Positions 1 through 8,799 of a stretch of 64,000 nt of DNA are shown piece after piece. Below the pieces are notes generated by a model that saw only the letters and a list, made by a program, of their open reading frames with translations, did not search any database and was not told the origin of the DNA. Source of the DNA: Caulobacter vibrioides OR37 (GTDB lineage Bacteria > Pseudomonadota > Alphaproteobacteria > Caulobacterales > Caulobacteraceae); the NCBI RefSeq assembly GCF_000372645.1, contig NZ_APMP01000023.1, forward strand, positions 1 through 64,000. The letters run 5' to 3'. A program made the position numbers and the translations under genes. Numbering within the stretch: position 1 is the first letter of the stretch; each line of letters starts with the position of its first letter.

Positions 1-157
1 TTTCATTTTCAGCCGATAGTTCGGCAACGATCTCTAGGTAGCGTTGACTCTGGGCAGCATCAAAATCTAGCCGATCTGGCTCCGTTGGAGCGCTGCTAAT
101 GATCGACGGGTCTCGAACTTTCGGTTTCGAGCTAGGCGGCACGTTCGGCCAGCTCAT
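1..157 (-). CDS. Unknown protein, N-terminal 52 codons only (runs off the window)
   Basis: An open frame starts with ATG at 157-155, inside the end of the Panacea-domain gene, overlaps it by 26 bases, and stays open to base 1. The visible N-terminus is polar and proline/serine-rich (starts MSWPNVPPSSKPKV) and ends in an acidic helix-like stretch (LEIVAELSAENE). I do not recognise the family. The overlapping start suggests translational coupling to the gene before it. In Panacea-type toxin-antitoxin loci the partner toxin is commonly the neighbouring gene of a two-gene operon, so this could be the partner, but nothing visible proves toxicity. Base composition is lower in GC than the rest of the window, as for its neighbour. 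An alternative GTG start lies at 142. Confidence 0.55.
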   Translation of the reverse strand, partial: MSWPNVPPSSKPKVRDPSIISSAPTEPDRLDFDAAQSQRYLEIVAELSAENE

Positions 158-632
158 TATAATGAGCCCGAATAACGTCTTCGTCGATTCTGGTATTCCG
201 GCCTCGCTGGAATGCCAAAAACCACGGAGTGCCCGGTTGGTGGGTCAGTTCCGATAGGCGAATAGCGCTTAGCCCGCCATAGCGCCGCCAAACCTGTTCA
301 ATGACTTGATGCTCGCGACCGGTGAGCGTGGCGCTGTAAGGCGCTGCTTCGCCAGAGTTTCCAAAGAAGCGAGCCACCTGACTATCATCCGGCGTGATAG
401 GCCGGTTGATCGGTTCGCTGCCGAAAAATTTCGTGTGTTCGTAGAGGTCTCGAACTACCGGACCAAAGCTCCAAGCTTGAATCTCGTCGCCAATCAACGG
501 TTCGCCATTGATCGCCCAATTCCAGCCATGCGCGATGTAAACTAGCTTTTGCAAATGCATTTGCGTTAACCGGCCAGATGCGCCGGGCAAACGCAGGAAC
601 TCATTCGCAATTTCGACGGCTCGATGCGTCAT
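132..632 (-). CDS. Panacea domain (SocA/DUF4065-like) antitoxin-type protein
   Basis: A 166-residue protein with the Panacea/DUF4065 layout: an N-terminal helix, then LQKLVYIAHGW (about residues 27-37), then the conserved AWSFGPVVRDLYEH block (about 53-66). In Caulobacter, SocA of this family is a proteolytic adaptor-antitoxin for the replication toxin SocB; elsewhere Panacea proteins neutralise many unrelated toxins. That is family knowledge; the partner here is unproven. The start is supported by a GAGGGA ribosome site seven bases before ATG. The gene is clearly less GC-rich than its neighbours and lies where alphaproteobacterial genomes often carry rsfS after nadD, which suggests recent acquisition. 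Its 3' end overlaps the next gene by 26 bases. Confidence 0.8.
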   Translation of the reverse strand: MTHRAVEIANEFLRLPGASGRLTQMHLQKLVYIAHGWNWAINGEPLIGDEIQAWSFGPVVRDLYEHTKFFGSEPINRPITPDDSQVARFFGNSGEAAPYSATLTGREHQVIEQVWRRYGGLSAIRLSELTHQPGTPWFLAFQRGRNTRIDEDVIRAHYNELAERAA

Positions 633-719
633 CGCTGGTTCCCTCTATGTTCTAGACATAGCTGATCGCGCCCGAAATGCAAAGCGAAGGAATAGGCGTT
701 TTGCTTTCAATGCAAAGGT

Positions 720-1370
720 TCAGCCCTTCTGTCGCGCCCGCATCGCCGTCGAAGAGGCGAAGTTCAGCGGCCCCGTCAGATAGACCCAGGCCGGAGCGGT
801 GGCGTCCGGCAAGCGGGCGGCGGCGCTGGCCGGCCAGCGGGCGAAGGCGAAGCGTCGGGCGGCCGGCGCCGTGCGGGCCTTCAGGGCGATCCAGGGACGC
901 GAGATCACCGCCACAGGCACTTCGCGCATGATCTGGGTCCAGCCGCGCCAGCGGTGGAAGGTGGCCAAGCTGTCGGCGCCCATGACCCAAACGAACTTCA
1001 CGCCGGGATGGCGAGCCCGCAGCACGCGCAGCGTGTCGATCGTGTATCGCGAGCCCATCCGCGTCTCGGCGTCGGAGACGATCATGCCCGAGCCGCGCGC
1101 CCAGCGGCGCGCGCCGGCCACGCGCTCGGCCAGGGGCCGGGTCTCGTGCGAGGACTTCAGCGGGTTCTGCGGAGAGACCAGCCATATCACGCGGTCCAGC
1201 TCCAGACGGCGCATGGCCGTTTCGGCCACGTGGGCGTGCCCCTCGTGCGCCGGGTTGAAGCTGCCGCCGAACAGGCCCACGCGCATCCCCGGCTCCAGGT
1301 GGAAGCCGAGGCGCTGCGCTTGGGGCCGGCCGGCCTCAGGGACGAGTCTGGCCGGTCCCGCGAACCACAT
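720..1370 (-). CDS. nadD: Nicotinate-nucleotide adenylyltransferase
   Basis: NadD transfers AMP to nicotinate mononucleotide in NAD synthesis. The nucleotidyltransferase signature [14 protein letters not shown] (residues 32-45 of the long form) and the C-terminal SSTAMR motif are both present. The start is uncertain: ATG at 1370 overlaps the end of proA by 35 bases and gives a 28-residue leader of the kind seen in other alphaproteobacterial NadD proteins, whereas ATG at 1286 would begin directly at MRVGLFGG. The protein stops only a few residues after the SSTxxR motif. It is transcribed after proA and probably coupled to it. Confidence 0.93.
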   Translation of the reverse strand: MWFAGPARLVPEAGRPQAQRLGFHLEPGMRVGLFGGSFNPAHEGHAHVAETAMRRLELDRVIWLVSPQNPLKSSHETRPLAERVAGARRWARGSGMIVSDAETRMGSRYTIDTLRVLRARHPGVKFVWVMGADSLATFHRWRGWTQIMREVPVAVISRPWIALKARTAPAARRFAFARWPASAAARLPDATAPAWVYLTGPLNFASSTAMRARQKG

Positions 1371-2610
1371 ATTTGAACGTCGTCAGTTGCTCGGCCCCAA
1401 CCGGGCCGCGGGCATGTAGCTTGTCGGTGGCGATGCCGATCTCGGCCCCGAAGCCGAACTCGCCGCCGTCGGCGAACTGGGTCGAGGCGTTGACCAGCAC
1501 GATGGCGCTGTCGACCGCCGCCACGAAGGCGTCCGCCGCGCTCGCATCCTCGGTGACGATCGCGTCGGTGTGACCCGAGCCATGGGCGGCGATGTGCCTG
1601 GCCGCGCCCTCGACGCCGTCGACCACCGCGACGGCCAGGATCGGCGCCAGATATTCGGTGACCCAGTCCTCGGGGCTGGCCTTCTTCATGTCGGGCTCGA
1701 TGGCCCGGGCGGCGGCGTCGCCGCGCAGCTCGCAGCCGGCCTGGATCAGGGCGTCGGCGATCGGCGGCAGCAGCCGCTCGGCGGCCGCCTTGTCGATCAG
1801 CAGGGTCTCGGCCGCGCCGCACACCGACACGCGGCGCATCTTGGCGTTCAGCACGATGTCGACGGCCTTCTTCACGTCGGCGCCGGCATGGACGAAGACG
1901 TGGTTCAGGCCTTCCAAGTGGCCCAGCACCGGGGCGCGGGCCTCGGCCTGGACGCGGGCGACCAGACTCTTGCCGCCGCGCGGGATGATCAGATCGATCG
2001 CCTTGTCCAGCCCCGCCAGGATCATGCCGACGGCGGCCCGGTCGGGCGTCCTGACGATCTGGACCGCGGCGGCGGGCAGGCCGGCGGCCTCCAGGCCCCG
2101 CGCGATCGCCGCGTGGATCGCGAGGTTGGAATGGAGGCACTCCGAACCGCCGCGCAGGATCACCGCGTTACCCGAGCGCACGCACAGCGCCGCGGCGTCG
2201 GCCGTCACGTTGGGACGGCTCTCGTAGATCATGGCGATCACGCCGATCGGCGTGCGCACGCGGCTGATGTCCAGGCCGTTGGGCCGGGTCCAGCGGGCGG
2301 TGGACACGCCGATGGGATCGGGAATGGCCGCGACGGCCTCCACGCCGGCCGCCACGCCTTCTAGCCGCGCCGCGTCGAGCAGCAGCCGCTCGCGCATCGG
2401 AGCGGTCAGGCCGTTGGCGCCGGCCCGGGCCAGGTCCTGGGCGTTGGCGGCCAGGATGGCGGCGGCGTCCTCGCGGATCGCGGCGGCCATGGCCTGGATG
2501 GCGGCGGTGCGCTGCTCTGGCGTGGCGAGGCGGAGCGCGCGCGCGCCCTCGCGAGCCGTCCGGCCCATCCCCGTCATCGTCGCCTGCAAGCTGGCACCCG
2601 CGTCGTCCAT
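1336..2610 (-). CDS. proA: Gamma-glutamyl phosphate reductase
   Basis: ProA (424 residues) reduces gamma-glutamyl phosphate to glutamate semialdehyde in proline synthesis with NADPH. It belongs to the aldehyde dehydrogenase superfamily; the catalytic cysteine lies in [12 protein letters not shown], and the [16 protein letters not shown] cofactor region ([15 protein letters not shown]) is intact. The length is normal for the family. The 3' end overlaps the long form of nadD, so the two are almost certainly one transcript. The partner kinase gene proB is not in the window. Confidence 0.95.
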   Translation of the reverse strand: MDDAGASLQATMTGMGRTAREGARALRLATPEQRTAAIQAMAAAIREDAAAILAANAQDLARAGANGLTAPMRERLLLDAARLEGVAAGVEAVAAIPDPIGVSTARWTRPNGLDISRVRTPIGVIAMIYESRPNVTADAAALCVRSGNAVILRGGSECLHSNLAIHAAIARGLEAAGLPAAAVQIVRTPDRAAVGMILAGLDKAIDLIIPRGGKSLVARVQAEARAPVLGHLEGLNHVFVHAGADVKKAVDIVLNAKMRRVSVCGAAETLLIDKAAAERLLPPIADALIQAGCELRGDAAARAIEPDMKKASPEDWVTEYLAPILAVAVVDGVEGAARHIAAHGSGHTDAIVTEDASAADAFVAAVDSAIVLVNASTQFADGGEFGFGAEIGIATDKLHARGPVGAEQLTTFKYVVRGTGQTRP

Positions 2611-2738
2611 CGGTCTCGTCCCTGGGAAGGTTATGCTCAGGTTGAGGCTTACCTAGGCGCTTTCAGGACAGGATGAAACGGCTTTCGTCTGAAAACGGAT
2701 CGAGTTTCGCCGCGGCGCCGTCGCTTGGCCTCCGCCGC

Positions 2739-4484
2739 CTACCCCTCCGCCCGGGTCAGCTTCCAGCGGATCTTGGCCCCGACCTCGGGCCTGGCCTGGC
2801 TCTTCAGCACGATCTGGCCGGCCTTGCGCGCCAGGCCGTGGTCGAAGTGGGCCGACGGGGCGATCTCGACATCGACGGCGTCGTTGCGAAGCCACCAGCC
2901 GATGTTGTTGGGCCCTCGGATCAGCACGCTCCGACCATCGCGGGCGATCGAGGCGCGGGCCTCGGGGTGAAGGTGGAAGCGCACGGCGAAGGGGAGATAG
3001 CGGCGGGGACCTTGAGCCGCGCCCGGGTCGGCGGCCAAGGGGACCAGACTGTCCTCGCCGCGCAGTTCGTCATTGACCGCGTCGAGAAACAGCCGGCGGG
3101 CGTGGGTGAGGCCCACATGGCGCCAGCCGTCGTGGACGATATCCAGCCAGACGCCGCCGACGTCGTCGTGGCGCTTGACCTCGACCTTGGTCGCGCCGTC
3201 GACCAGCCACGGGCCCAGCGTCCGCGCGCGAAAGCCCGACAGCGGCCGCCCGGCCGAGCCGTCGCCGACCGAGACGGTGGAGGCCGCGTCGGACAGTCGG
3301 AAGGCGTGGGCGCCGGCGGCCTCGGGGCTCCAGCCGCAGCTGGTGATCAGGCGATCCTTGGCGCAGACGATCTCGACGGCGGCCGGCTGGGCGCAGGCCG
3401 CGACGCTCAACGGCCCCAGCGGCGGGCGGCCGGCGTCGGCGATGACCTCCAGGCTGCCGCCGATCATCTTGTGATAGCCGCTGTGCGGGGCGACGTTCAG
3501 CGGACGCGGGCCGGCGTCGTCATGGGCCAGGGCGGCGGCGATGCGCCGTTGCTCGATCGCCTCGCCCCCATGGAAGGCGGCCAGATGACCATCGCCCAGG
3601 GTGAAGAATCGCGCGGCCGTCGACAGGCGGTCGATCGCGCGCGACAGGGCCTCTGGGCTCGGCCGGCCGCGCTGGCCCAGGGCGTCGTCCAAGGTCAGCA
3701 GGTCGAACAGCAACTCCACGCCCGCTTCGGGCGACCGGGTGGCGTGACCGCCGTCGGGCAGCACCATAAGATCGATATGGCGGGCGACGACCTTCAGCCC
3801 CTTGTCGATCAGCCGCTCCCCGGGCTTGCCGGCCAGGACGCAGCCGGCCAGGGCGGCGACGACGGCGCGCTCCAGCACGCGCTCGGGGAACTTGGCGATC
3901 TCGATCAGGTGGCGACCCTGGCGGGCGAGGTCCATCAGGAGATCGGCGATCTCGGCGTCGCTGCCTTCCTGGGCCAGCGCCTTGGCCGCGCAGGCCAGGT
4001 GGAAGACCCGCCGCTCCAGACACTCGGCCGACCACGAAAAGGCGTTCCACTTGCCGAACACCCGTCGCCAGTCGTCGATCAGGCGCAAGGCCCGGCGCGC
4101 GCCGTCCGGGCCGGCGGCGATCAGGTCGGGCAGCCAGTCGAAGCGGTGCAGGGCGACGGCGAAACGGCGCGACGGGCTGGCGGTGTCGAACGGGTCGCCG
4201 TCCGCGCCGATCCGCACGGTCCCGCCGTCCAGAGCCAGGGTGCCGGAAAGGATCTTCAGGCCCCGGGCGGGATCGTTCGGGCGCGGATCGTGCGGGCGCG
4301 CGGCCAGACCCTCCGGACGCGGAAAGGCCAGGATCAGGCGATGGGGACCGGAGCCGAACCACTCGCGCTCGACATGGCTGGCGACCTCGGCCCCGACGGC
4401 CTTCCACAGGACGCCGCCGCGCCTTCTTGACGCCAAGAAGGGCGCGGGAAATTTCAAGCCGTTGGCGGGACGCTTGACGGCCAT
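2739..4484 (-). CDS. Heparinase II/III family protein
   Basis: A 581-residue protein with the family plan: an alpha-helical N-terminal half (to about 290) followed by a beta-rich C-terminal half that contains YHKMIGGSLEVIADAG and HDGWRHVGLTHARRLFLD. The family includes lyases for acidic polysaccharides; members encoded next to rpe and rsmB are widespread in alphaproteobacteria and their substrate is unknown. No signal peptide is evident at the N-terminus (MAVKRPANGLKF). It starts 9 bases after the rpe stop codon and is probably in the rsmB-rpe transcript. Whether it is an active lyase cannot be told from sequence alone. Confidence 0.82.
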   Translation of the reverse strand: MAVKRPANGLKFPAPFLASRRRGGVLWKAVGAEVASHVEREWFGSGPHRLILAFPRPEGLAARPHDPRPNDPARGLKILSGTLALDGGTVRIGADGDPFDTASPSRRFAVALHRFDWLPDLIAAGPDGARRALRLIDDWRRVFGKWNAFSWSAECLERRVFHLACAAKALAQEGSDAEIADLLMDLARQGRHLIEIAKFPERVLERAVVAALAGCVLAGKPGERLIDKGLKVVARHIDLMVLPDGGHATRSPEAGVELLFDLLTLDDALGQRGRPSPEALSRAIDRLSTAARFFTLGDGHLAAFHGGEAIEQRRIAAALAHDDAGPRPLNVAPHSGYHKMIGGSLEVIADAGRPPLGPLSVAACAQPAAVEIVCAKDRLITSCGWSPEAAGAHAFRLSDAASTVSVGDGSAGRPLSGFRARTLGPWLVDGATKVEVKRHDDVGGVWLDIVHDGWRHVGLTHARRLFLDAVNDELRGEDSLVPLAADPGAAQGPRRYLPFAVRFHLHPEARASIARDGRSVLIRGPNNIGWWLRNDAVDVEIAPSAHFDHGLARKAGQIVLKSQARPEVGAKIRWKLTRAEG

Positions 4485-4493
4485 GGCGGGGGA

Positions 4494-5153
4494 TCAGCCG
4501 CCCTTCAACGCGCGGATGTTGTCGGCATAGGCGCCGGAACCGCCCTTGAACACCGCCGAACCGGCGACCAGGGCGGTGGCTCCCGCGGCCACGCATTGCG
4601 GCGCGGTGACCGGGGTGACGCCGCCGTCGACCTCGATGACGATCGGAAGGCCGGCCTTGTCGACCAGCTTGCGCAGCGCTTCGACCTTGCGCAGCTGGCC
4701 GGGGATGAAGCTCTGGCCGCCGAAGCCGGGATTGACCGACATGACCAGCAGCAGGTCGACGTCCTCCAGGATCCACTCCACGTGGTCGACGCCCGTCGAG
4801 GGGTTGAACACCACCCCGGCCTTGGCGCCCAGCTCGCGGATGCGCTTGAGGCTGCGATGCAGATGCGGCCCGGCCTCGGGGTGGATGCTGATGATGTCGG
4901 CCCCGGCGGCGCGGAACGCCTCCAGATAGGGGTCGGCGGGGCTGATCATCAGGTGCACGTCGAACGGGATCTTGGCGTGCGGCCGGATGGCTTTGACGAT
5001 GTCGGGGCCGAGCGTGATGTTGGGCACGAAATGGCCGTCCATCACGTCGACATGCACCCAGTCGGCGCCGGCCGCCTCGATGGCGGCGACTTCCTCGCCC
5101 AGCTTGGCGAAGTCGGAGGCGAGGATGGAGGGGGCGATGATCGGCGCGGTCAT
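4494..5153 (-). CDS. rpe: Ribulose-phosphate 3-epimerase
   Basis: Rpe (219 residues) interconverts ribulose-5-phosphate and xylulose-5-phosphate in the pentose phosphate pathway. It is a TIM barrel, with the metal-site motif VHVDVMDGHFVPNITLGP near residue 33, DVHLMI, the flexible loop MSVNPGFGGQSF, and the phosphate-binding IEVDGGV. The ATG at 5153 is the natural start because the open frame upstream overlaps rsmB in another frame without homology. It sits 38 bases after rsmB and 9 bases before the heparinase-like gene. Confidence 0.96.
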   Translation of the reverse strand: MTAPIIAPSILASDFAKLGEEVAAIEAAGADWVHVDVMDGHFVPNITLGPDIVKAIRPHAKIPFDVHLMISPADPYLEAFRAAGADIISIHPEAGPHLHRSLKRIRELGAKAGVVFNPSTGVDHVEWILEDVDLLLVMSVNPGFGGQSFIPGQLRKVEALRKLVDKAGLPIVIEVDGGVTPVTAPQCVAAGATALVAGSAVFKGGSGAYADNIRALKGG

Positions 5154-5191
5154 GGGTCTGGGATAACCGCGTCGCGCCGCTCTGTCAGCCC

Positions 5192-6472
5192 TTAGAGCTT
5201 GCGGAATCGCGCGGCGAAGAAGCCGTCCTGGCCCCCGTTGCGCTGGTGCGGCAGCAGGCGTAGGGTTCCCCGGGCGGTCAGGCTGGCGGCGGGCGCCCCG
5301 CCCTCGCCGGCCGCGATCCGATCCAGAGCCATGTCCTGGCGGCGGGCCAGGAACGCCTCGACCTGGGCCTCGCCCTCCTCGGGCTCCAGCGAACAGACGC
5401 AGTAGACCAGACGCGCGCCGGGCTTGAGGCGGTCGGCGGCGGCGTCGAGGATGCGGGCCTGGACGGCCGCGAGGCTGGCCACGTCGCCGGGCCGGGCGGC
5501 CCACAGCACGTCCGGATGGCGGCGGAAGGTGCCGGTGGCGCTGCACGGCGCGTCCAGCAGGATGGCGTCGAAGGTCCGCGCGTCGTCCCAGATCGCCGCG
5601 TCGGCGACGACCGTCTCGGCCGAGAGGCCCGTGCGGACCAGGTTCTCTTCCAAGCGCTTGAGCCGCGCGGCCGAACGGTCCAGGGCCACGACGTCGGCGC
5701 CGGCGGCGGCCAGCTGTAGGGTCTTGCCGCCAGGCGCGGCGCAGAGGTCCAGCACCGCGTCGCCCGGCTTGACGCCGAGCAAGCGCGCGGGGATGGCGGC
5801 GGCGGCGTCCTGCACCCACCAGCTCCCGTCCTCGAAGCCCGGCCAGCCGGCCACGTCGCCCTTGCGGCGCAGGCGCAGCGAGCCGCCGTCGAGCGTCTCG
5901 GCCTCAAGGGCTTCGGCGAGGGCGGAGACATCCGCGCCCGGCTTCAGCGAGAGGTCGGTGGCGGGCTCCAGGGCGATCTGGGCGGCGATCTCGCGGGCCG
6001 TGGCCTCGCCGAACGCGGCGATCCAACGCGAATAGAGCCAGGGGGGCGCCGAAAGGGACGGATCGTCGGCCGGCTCGCCGTCGCGCAGCAGGCCGCGCAG
6101 CACCGCGTTGACCAGACCCTTGAACGGACGGCTGGTCTTGTGCGCGCCGGCCAGCTCCACCGAGGTGGCCACGGCGGCGAAGGCCGGGACATCCAGGTGG
6201 AAGGCCTGGGCCGCGCCCAGGCGCAGCAGGTGCATCACTCGATCCGGCGGCGCCTTCTGCAGACGGGCCGACAGGGCGCGGTCTATGGGTCCAAGATGGC
6301 GCAGCACGGCCATGGCCAGGGCGCGGGCGAACGCGCGCTCGCGCGGTTCCAGGAACCGGAAGCCGTTGGCCGACGTGGCCTCGTCGATGCCGCCGCGACG
6401 CGAAAGCGCCGCCTCGATAAGGTTCAGAGCGGCCTCCCGGGCGGGGAGACCGTCGTTGAGTTCTTGAGTCAC
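5192..6472 (-). CDS. rsmB: 16S rRNA (cytosine-967-C5)-methyltransferase (RsmB/Sun family)
   Basis: The N-terminal third is a NusB-like RNA-binding domain. The C-terminal domain is a SAM-dependent m5C methyltransferase with LCAAPGGKTLQLA (SAM motif), LLDAPCSATGTFRRHPD (motif IV cysteine) and YCVCSLEPEEGE (motif VI catalytic cysteine; the usual TCS is VCS here). I prefer the GTG start at 6472 (426 residues, VTQELNDGL). The frame extends to a TTG at 6508, but no ribosome site is seen there. A run matching the anti-Shine-Dalgarno perfectly (AGGAGGTGA) overlaps the GTG itself, which leaves the exact start unsettled. Confidence 0.9.
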   Translation of the reverse strand: MTQELNDGLPAREAALNLIEAALSRRGGIDEATSANGFRFLEPRERAFARALAMAVLRHLGPIDRALSARLQKAPPDRVMHLLRLGAAQAFHLDVPAFAAVATSVELAGAHKTSRPFKGLVNAVLRGLLRDGEPADDPSLSAPPWLYSRWIAAFGEATAREIAAQIALEPATDLSLKPGADVSALAEALEAETLDGGSLRLRRKGDVAGWPGFEDGSWWVQDAAAAIPARLLGVKPGDAVLDLCAAPGGKTLQLAAAGADVVALDRSAARLKRLEENLVRTGLSAETVVADAAIWDDARTFDAILLDAPCSATGTFRRHPDVLWAARPGDVASLAAVQARILDAAADRLKPGARLVYCVCSLEPEEGEAQVEAFLARRQDMALDRIAAGEGGAPAASLTARGTLRLLPHQRNGGQDGFFAARFRKL

Positions 6473-6564
6473 CTCCTCGCCGTGCCTCAAAGGCCAGGGC
6501 GAGCGCAAGCGTCTTCTCGGAAAAATCGCGAGGCGCGCGGGACGGAAAATGCTAGAATCGCGCC

Positions 6565-6768
6565 ATGTCCGACCCTTCCGACCTGCCGCCCGGCGCGGCG
6601 CCCGACAAGGAATTGTCCCCCGCCGCTCGCCGCGCGCTGGAGGAAGCCGCCGCCCGCCGCGCCGCCCAACAGGCGCTTGACCTGCCGACCGAGCAGGGCG
6701 GTCGCGACGGCCCCGAGCCGACCCGCTTCGGCGACTGGGAAAAGAAGGGCGTCGCGGTCGATTTCTGA
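6565..6768 (+). CDS. DUF1674 / SdhAF4-like succinate dehydrogenase assembly factor
   Basis: A 67-residue protein ending in the family signature GPEPTRFGDWEKKGVAVDF. DUF1674 proteins are bacterial homologues of SdhAF4, which binds flavinylated SdhA and helps assemble complex II. The N-terminal half is low-complexity and Ala/Arg-rich, as is usual for the family. The gene is divergent from rsmB and stands alone. The function is by family only. Confidence 0.85.
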   Translation: MSDPSDLPPGAAPDKELSPAARRALEEAAARRAAQQALDLPTEQGGRDGPEPTRFGDWEKKGVAVDF

Positions 6769-7018
6769 GCCGCGCGCGCCCGATCCGGCGGCGTTTCGCC
6801 GCTCACCGTTAGACCAGCTTGACAACCGCGTTCGACAGGCGCATTTCGCCGCCGCGCTCAAGGCCGCGACGCGGCGGAGCGCGCCCAACGGAAACCCAAA
6901 ACCCCATGCCCAGCGACAGTATCAGTCGATCCATCACGCCGCGAAAGGCGTCACGCTAGGGGTTTAGAGGGCTCCTTGCTGGCGGCCGGTCGCGGCCATA
7001 GTCACAAGGTGAAGCCCC
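6769..7018 (+). other. Intergenic region, no gene recognised
   Basis: There are 250 bases between the SdhAF4-like gene and the ABC permease gene. No convincing coding frame, riboswitch motif or hairpin terminator was found. It must contain the promoter of the downstream ABC operon. Confidence 0.4.
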
Positions 7019-8785
7019 ATGGTTTTCCTCTCCGGAGACCTCAAGGCCACGCGCCCGATCGCGCGGTTTCTGAACACCGGGACCGTCCCCAAGTGGGCGG
7101 ATCTGGTCGCGTTCCTGCTGCTGGCCGCCTGCGCCGTCCTGGTGGTGCGCGGCGCGGAGGACATGAGCCAGCCGCTGGCGGCACTGCACGCCACGCCGGT
7201 GACGCTGGATCCGGCCCGCCTGCCCGAATACGCCCTGCGCACGACGCTGCGCATGTTCCTGGCCCTGGGCGCCTCGCTGATCTTCACGTTCACGGTCGCC
7301 ACCCTGGCCGCCAAGAGCCGCAAGGCCGAGCTCTTGATCGTGCCGGCGCTGGACATCCTGCAGTCGGTGCCGGTGCTGGGCTTCCTGACCTTCACGGTCA
7401 CCTTCTTCATGGGGCTGTTCCCGGGCCGCCAGCTGGGCGTGGAGTGCGCGGCGATCTTCGCCATCTTCACCAGCCAGGCCTGGAACATGGCCTTCAGCTT
7501 CTACCAGTCTCTGCGCACCATCCCGGCCGACCTGGACGAGGTCAGCCGCCAGTTCGGCTTCTCGCCCTGGCGGCGCTTCACCCGGCTGGAGCTGCCGTTC
7601 GCCACGCCCAGCCTGGTGTGGAACGTGATGATGTCGATGTCCGGCGGCTGGTTCTTCGTCGTGGCGTCAGAGGCCATCACCGTCGGCGACACGACCGTCA
7701 CCCTGCCCGGCATCGGGTCGTGGCTGTCGGTCGCCATCGCCCGTCAGGACATGAAGGCCGTGGCGGTCGGCGTCGGGGCGATGGCCGTGATCATCGTGCT
7801 TTACGACCAACTGGTCTTCCGCCCGGTCGTGGCCTGGGCCGACAAGTTCCGCTTCGAACAGACCGCCAGCCAGCAGCGTCCCGCCTCGTGGCTCTATGAC
7901 CTGCTGCGCCGGGCGGCCTGGACCCGGTCGCTGAGCCAGACCCTGGCCAAGCCGCTGGCGAGCCTGTCGCGCGCGACCGCAGGTTTGCCGCCCGTGCGGC
8001 TGCCGATGATGCGCCTGCCCAAGCCGCATCCCGCCCTGGGCCGGGTGATGGACCTGCTGTGGCTGACATTGGTCGCCGTCACCCTGGCGGGCGGCGTCTG
8101 GCTGCTCTGGTCGTTCCTCAGCGCCCGCCTGACCTTCGGCGACGTCGGCGAGGTGTCGCTGCTGGGCCTGGCGACCCTGCTGCGGGTGGTCGTGCTGATC
8201 GCCCTGGCCAGCCTGATCTGGGTGCCGATCGGCGTCTGGATCGGCCTGCGCCCGGCCTGGGCCGAACGCCTGCAACCGATCGCCCAGTTCCTGGCGGCCT
8301 TCCCGGCCAATGTGATGTTCCCGTTCGCGGTGGCGACGATCGTCGCCCTGCGCCTGAACCCCAACATCTGGCTCTCGCCGCTGATGGTGTTCGGCACCCA
8401 GTGGTACATCCTGTTCAACGTCATCGCCGGGGCCAGCGCCATTCCCAGCGACCTCAAGGAAGCCGCCGGCATGTTCGGCCTCAAGGGCTGGCAGTGGTGG
8501 CGGCAGGTCGCGATCCCGGGGATCTTCCCGTACTACGTGACCGGCGCCCTGACCGCCTCGGGCGGATCGTGGAACGCCAGCATCGTGGCCGAAGCCGTGA
8601 GCTGGGGTCACGAGCACCTCGAGGCCGCCGGCCTGGGCAGCTACATCGCCAAGGCCACGGCCGCCGGCGACAGCGCCCGCGTCGCCCTGGGCGTGGCGGT
8701 CATGTCCGTCTTCGTCATCGCCTTCAATCGCACGCTGTGGCGGCCGATGTACCGCTACGCTGAACGCCGTCTCCGCCTGGCTTAA
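7019..8785 (+). CDS. ABC transporter permease, two permease domains fused
   Basis: A 588-residue membrane protein with two BPD_transp_1 domains in tandem. The N-terminal half carries its coupling-loop EAA-type region around ISRQFGFSPWRRFTRLELP-like residues 175-200; the C-terminal half carries DLKEAAGMFGLKGWQWWRQVAIPG. Related fused permeases belong to the nitrate/sulfonate/taurine/bicarbonate importer group. Both halves are complete, so one polypeptide could replace a permease dimer. It is followed 14 bases later by its ATPase gene. No periplasmic binding protein gene lies nearby, so the substrate cannot be assigned. Confidence 0.88.
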   Translation: MVFLSGDLKATRPIARFLNTGTVPKWADLVAFLLLAACAVLVVRGAEDMSQPLAALHATPVTLDPARLPEYALRTTLRMFLALGASLIFTFTVATLAAKSRKAELLIVPALDILQSVPVLGFLTFTVTFFMGLFPGRQLGVECAAIFAIFTSQAWNMAFSFYQSLRTIPADLDEVSRQFGFSPWRRFTRLELPFATPSLVWNVMMSMSGGWFFVVASEAITVGDTTVTLPGIGSWLSVAIARQDMKAVAVGVGAMAVIIVLYDQLVFRPVVAWADKFRFEQTASQQRPASWLYDLLRRAAWTRSLSQTLAKPLASLSRATAGLPPVRLPMMRLPKPHPALGRVMDLLWLTLVAVTLAGGVWLLWSFLSARLTFGDVGEVSLLGLATLLRVVVLIALASLIWVPIGVWIGLRPAWAERLQPIAQFLAAFPANVMFPFAVATIVALRLNPNIWLSPLMVFGTQWYILFNVIAGASAIPSDLKEAAGMFGLKGWQWWRQVAIPGIFPYYVTGALTASGGSWNASIVAEAVSWGHEHLEAAGLGSYIAKATAAGDSARVALGVAVMSVFVIAFNRTLWRPMYRYAERRLRLA

Positions 8786-8799
8786 GGGAGAGCTTTCCC

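Noticed and set aside
1570-2364. Long plus-strand frame opposite proA (and similar frames opposite ggt, polA, the TonB receptor and purH)
   Set aside because: Antisense open frames are expected in high-GC DNA; their products are His/Arg/Gly/Asp-rich without motifs.
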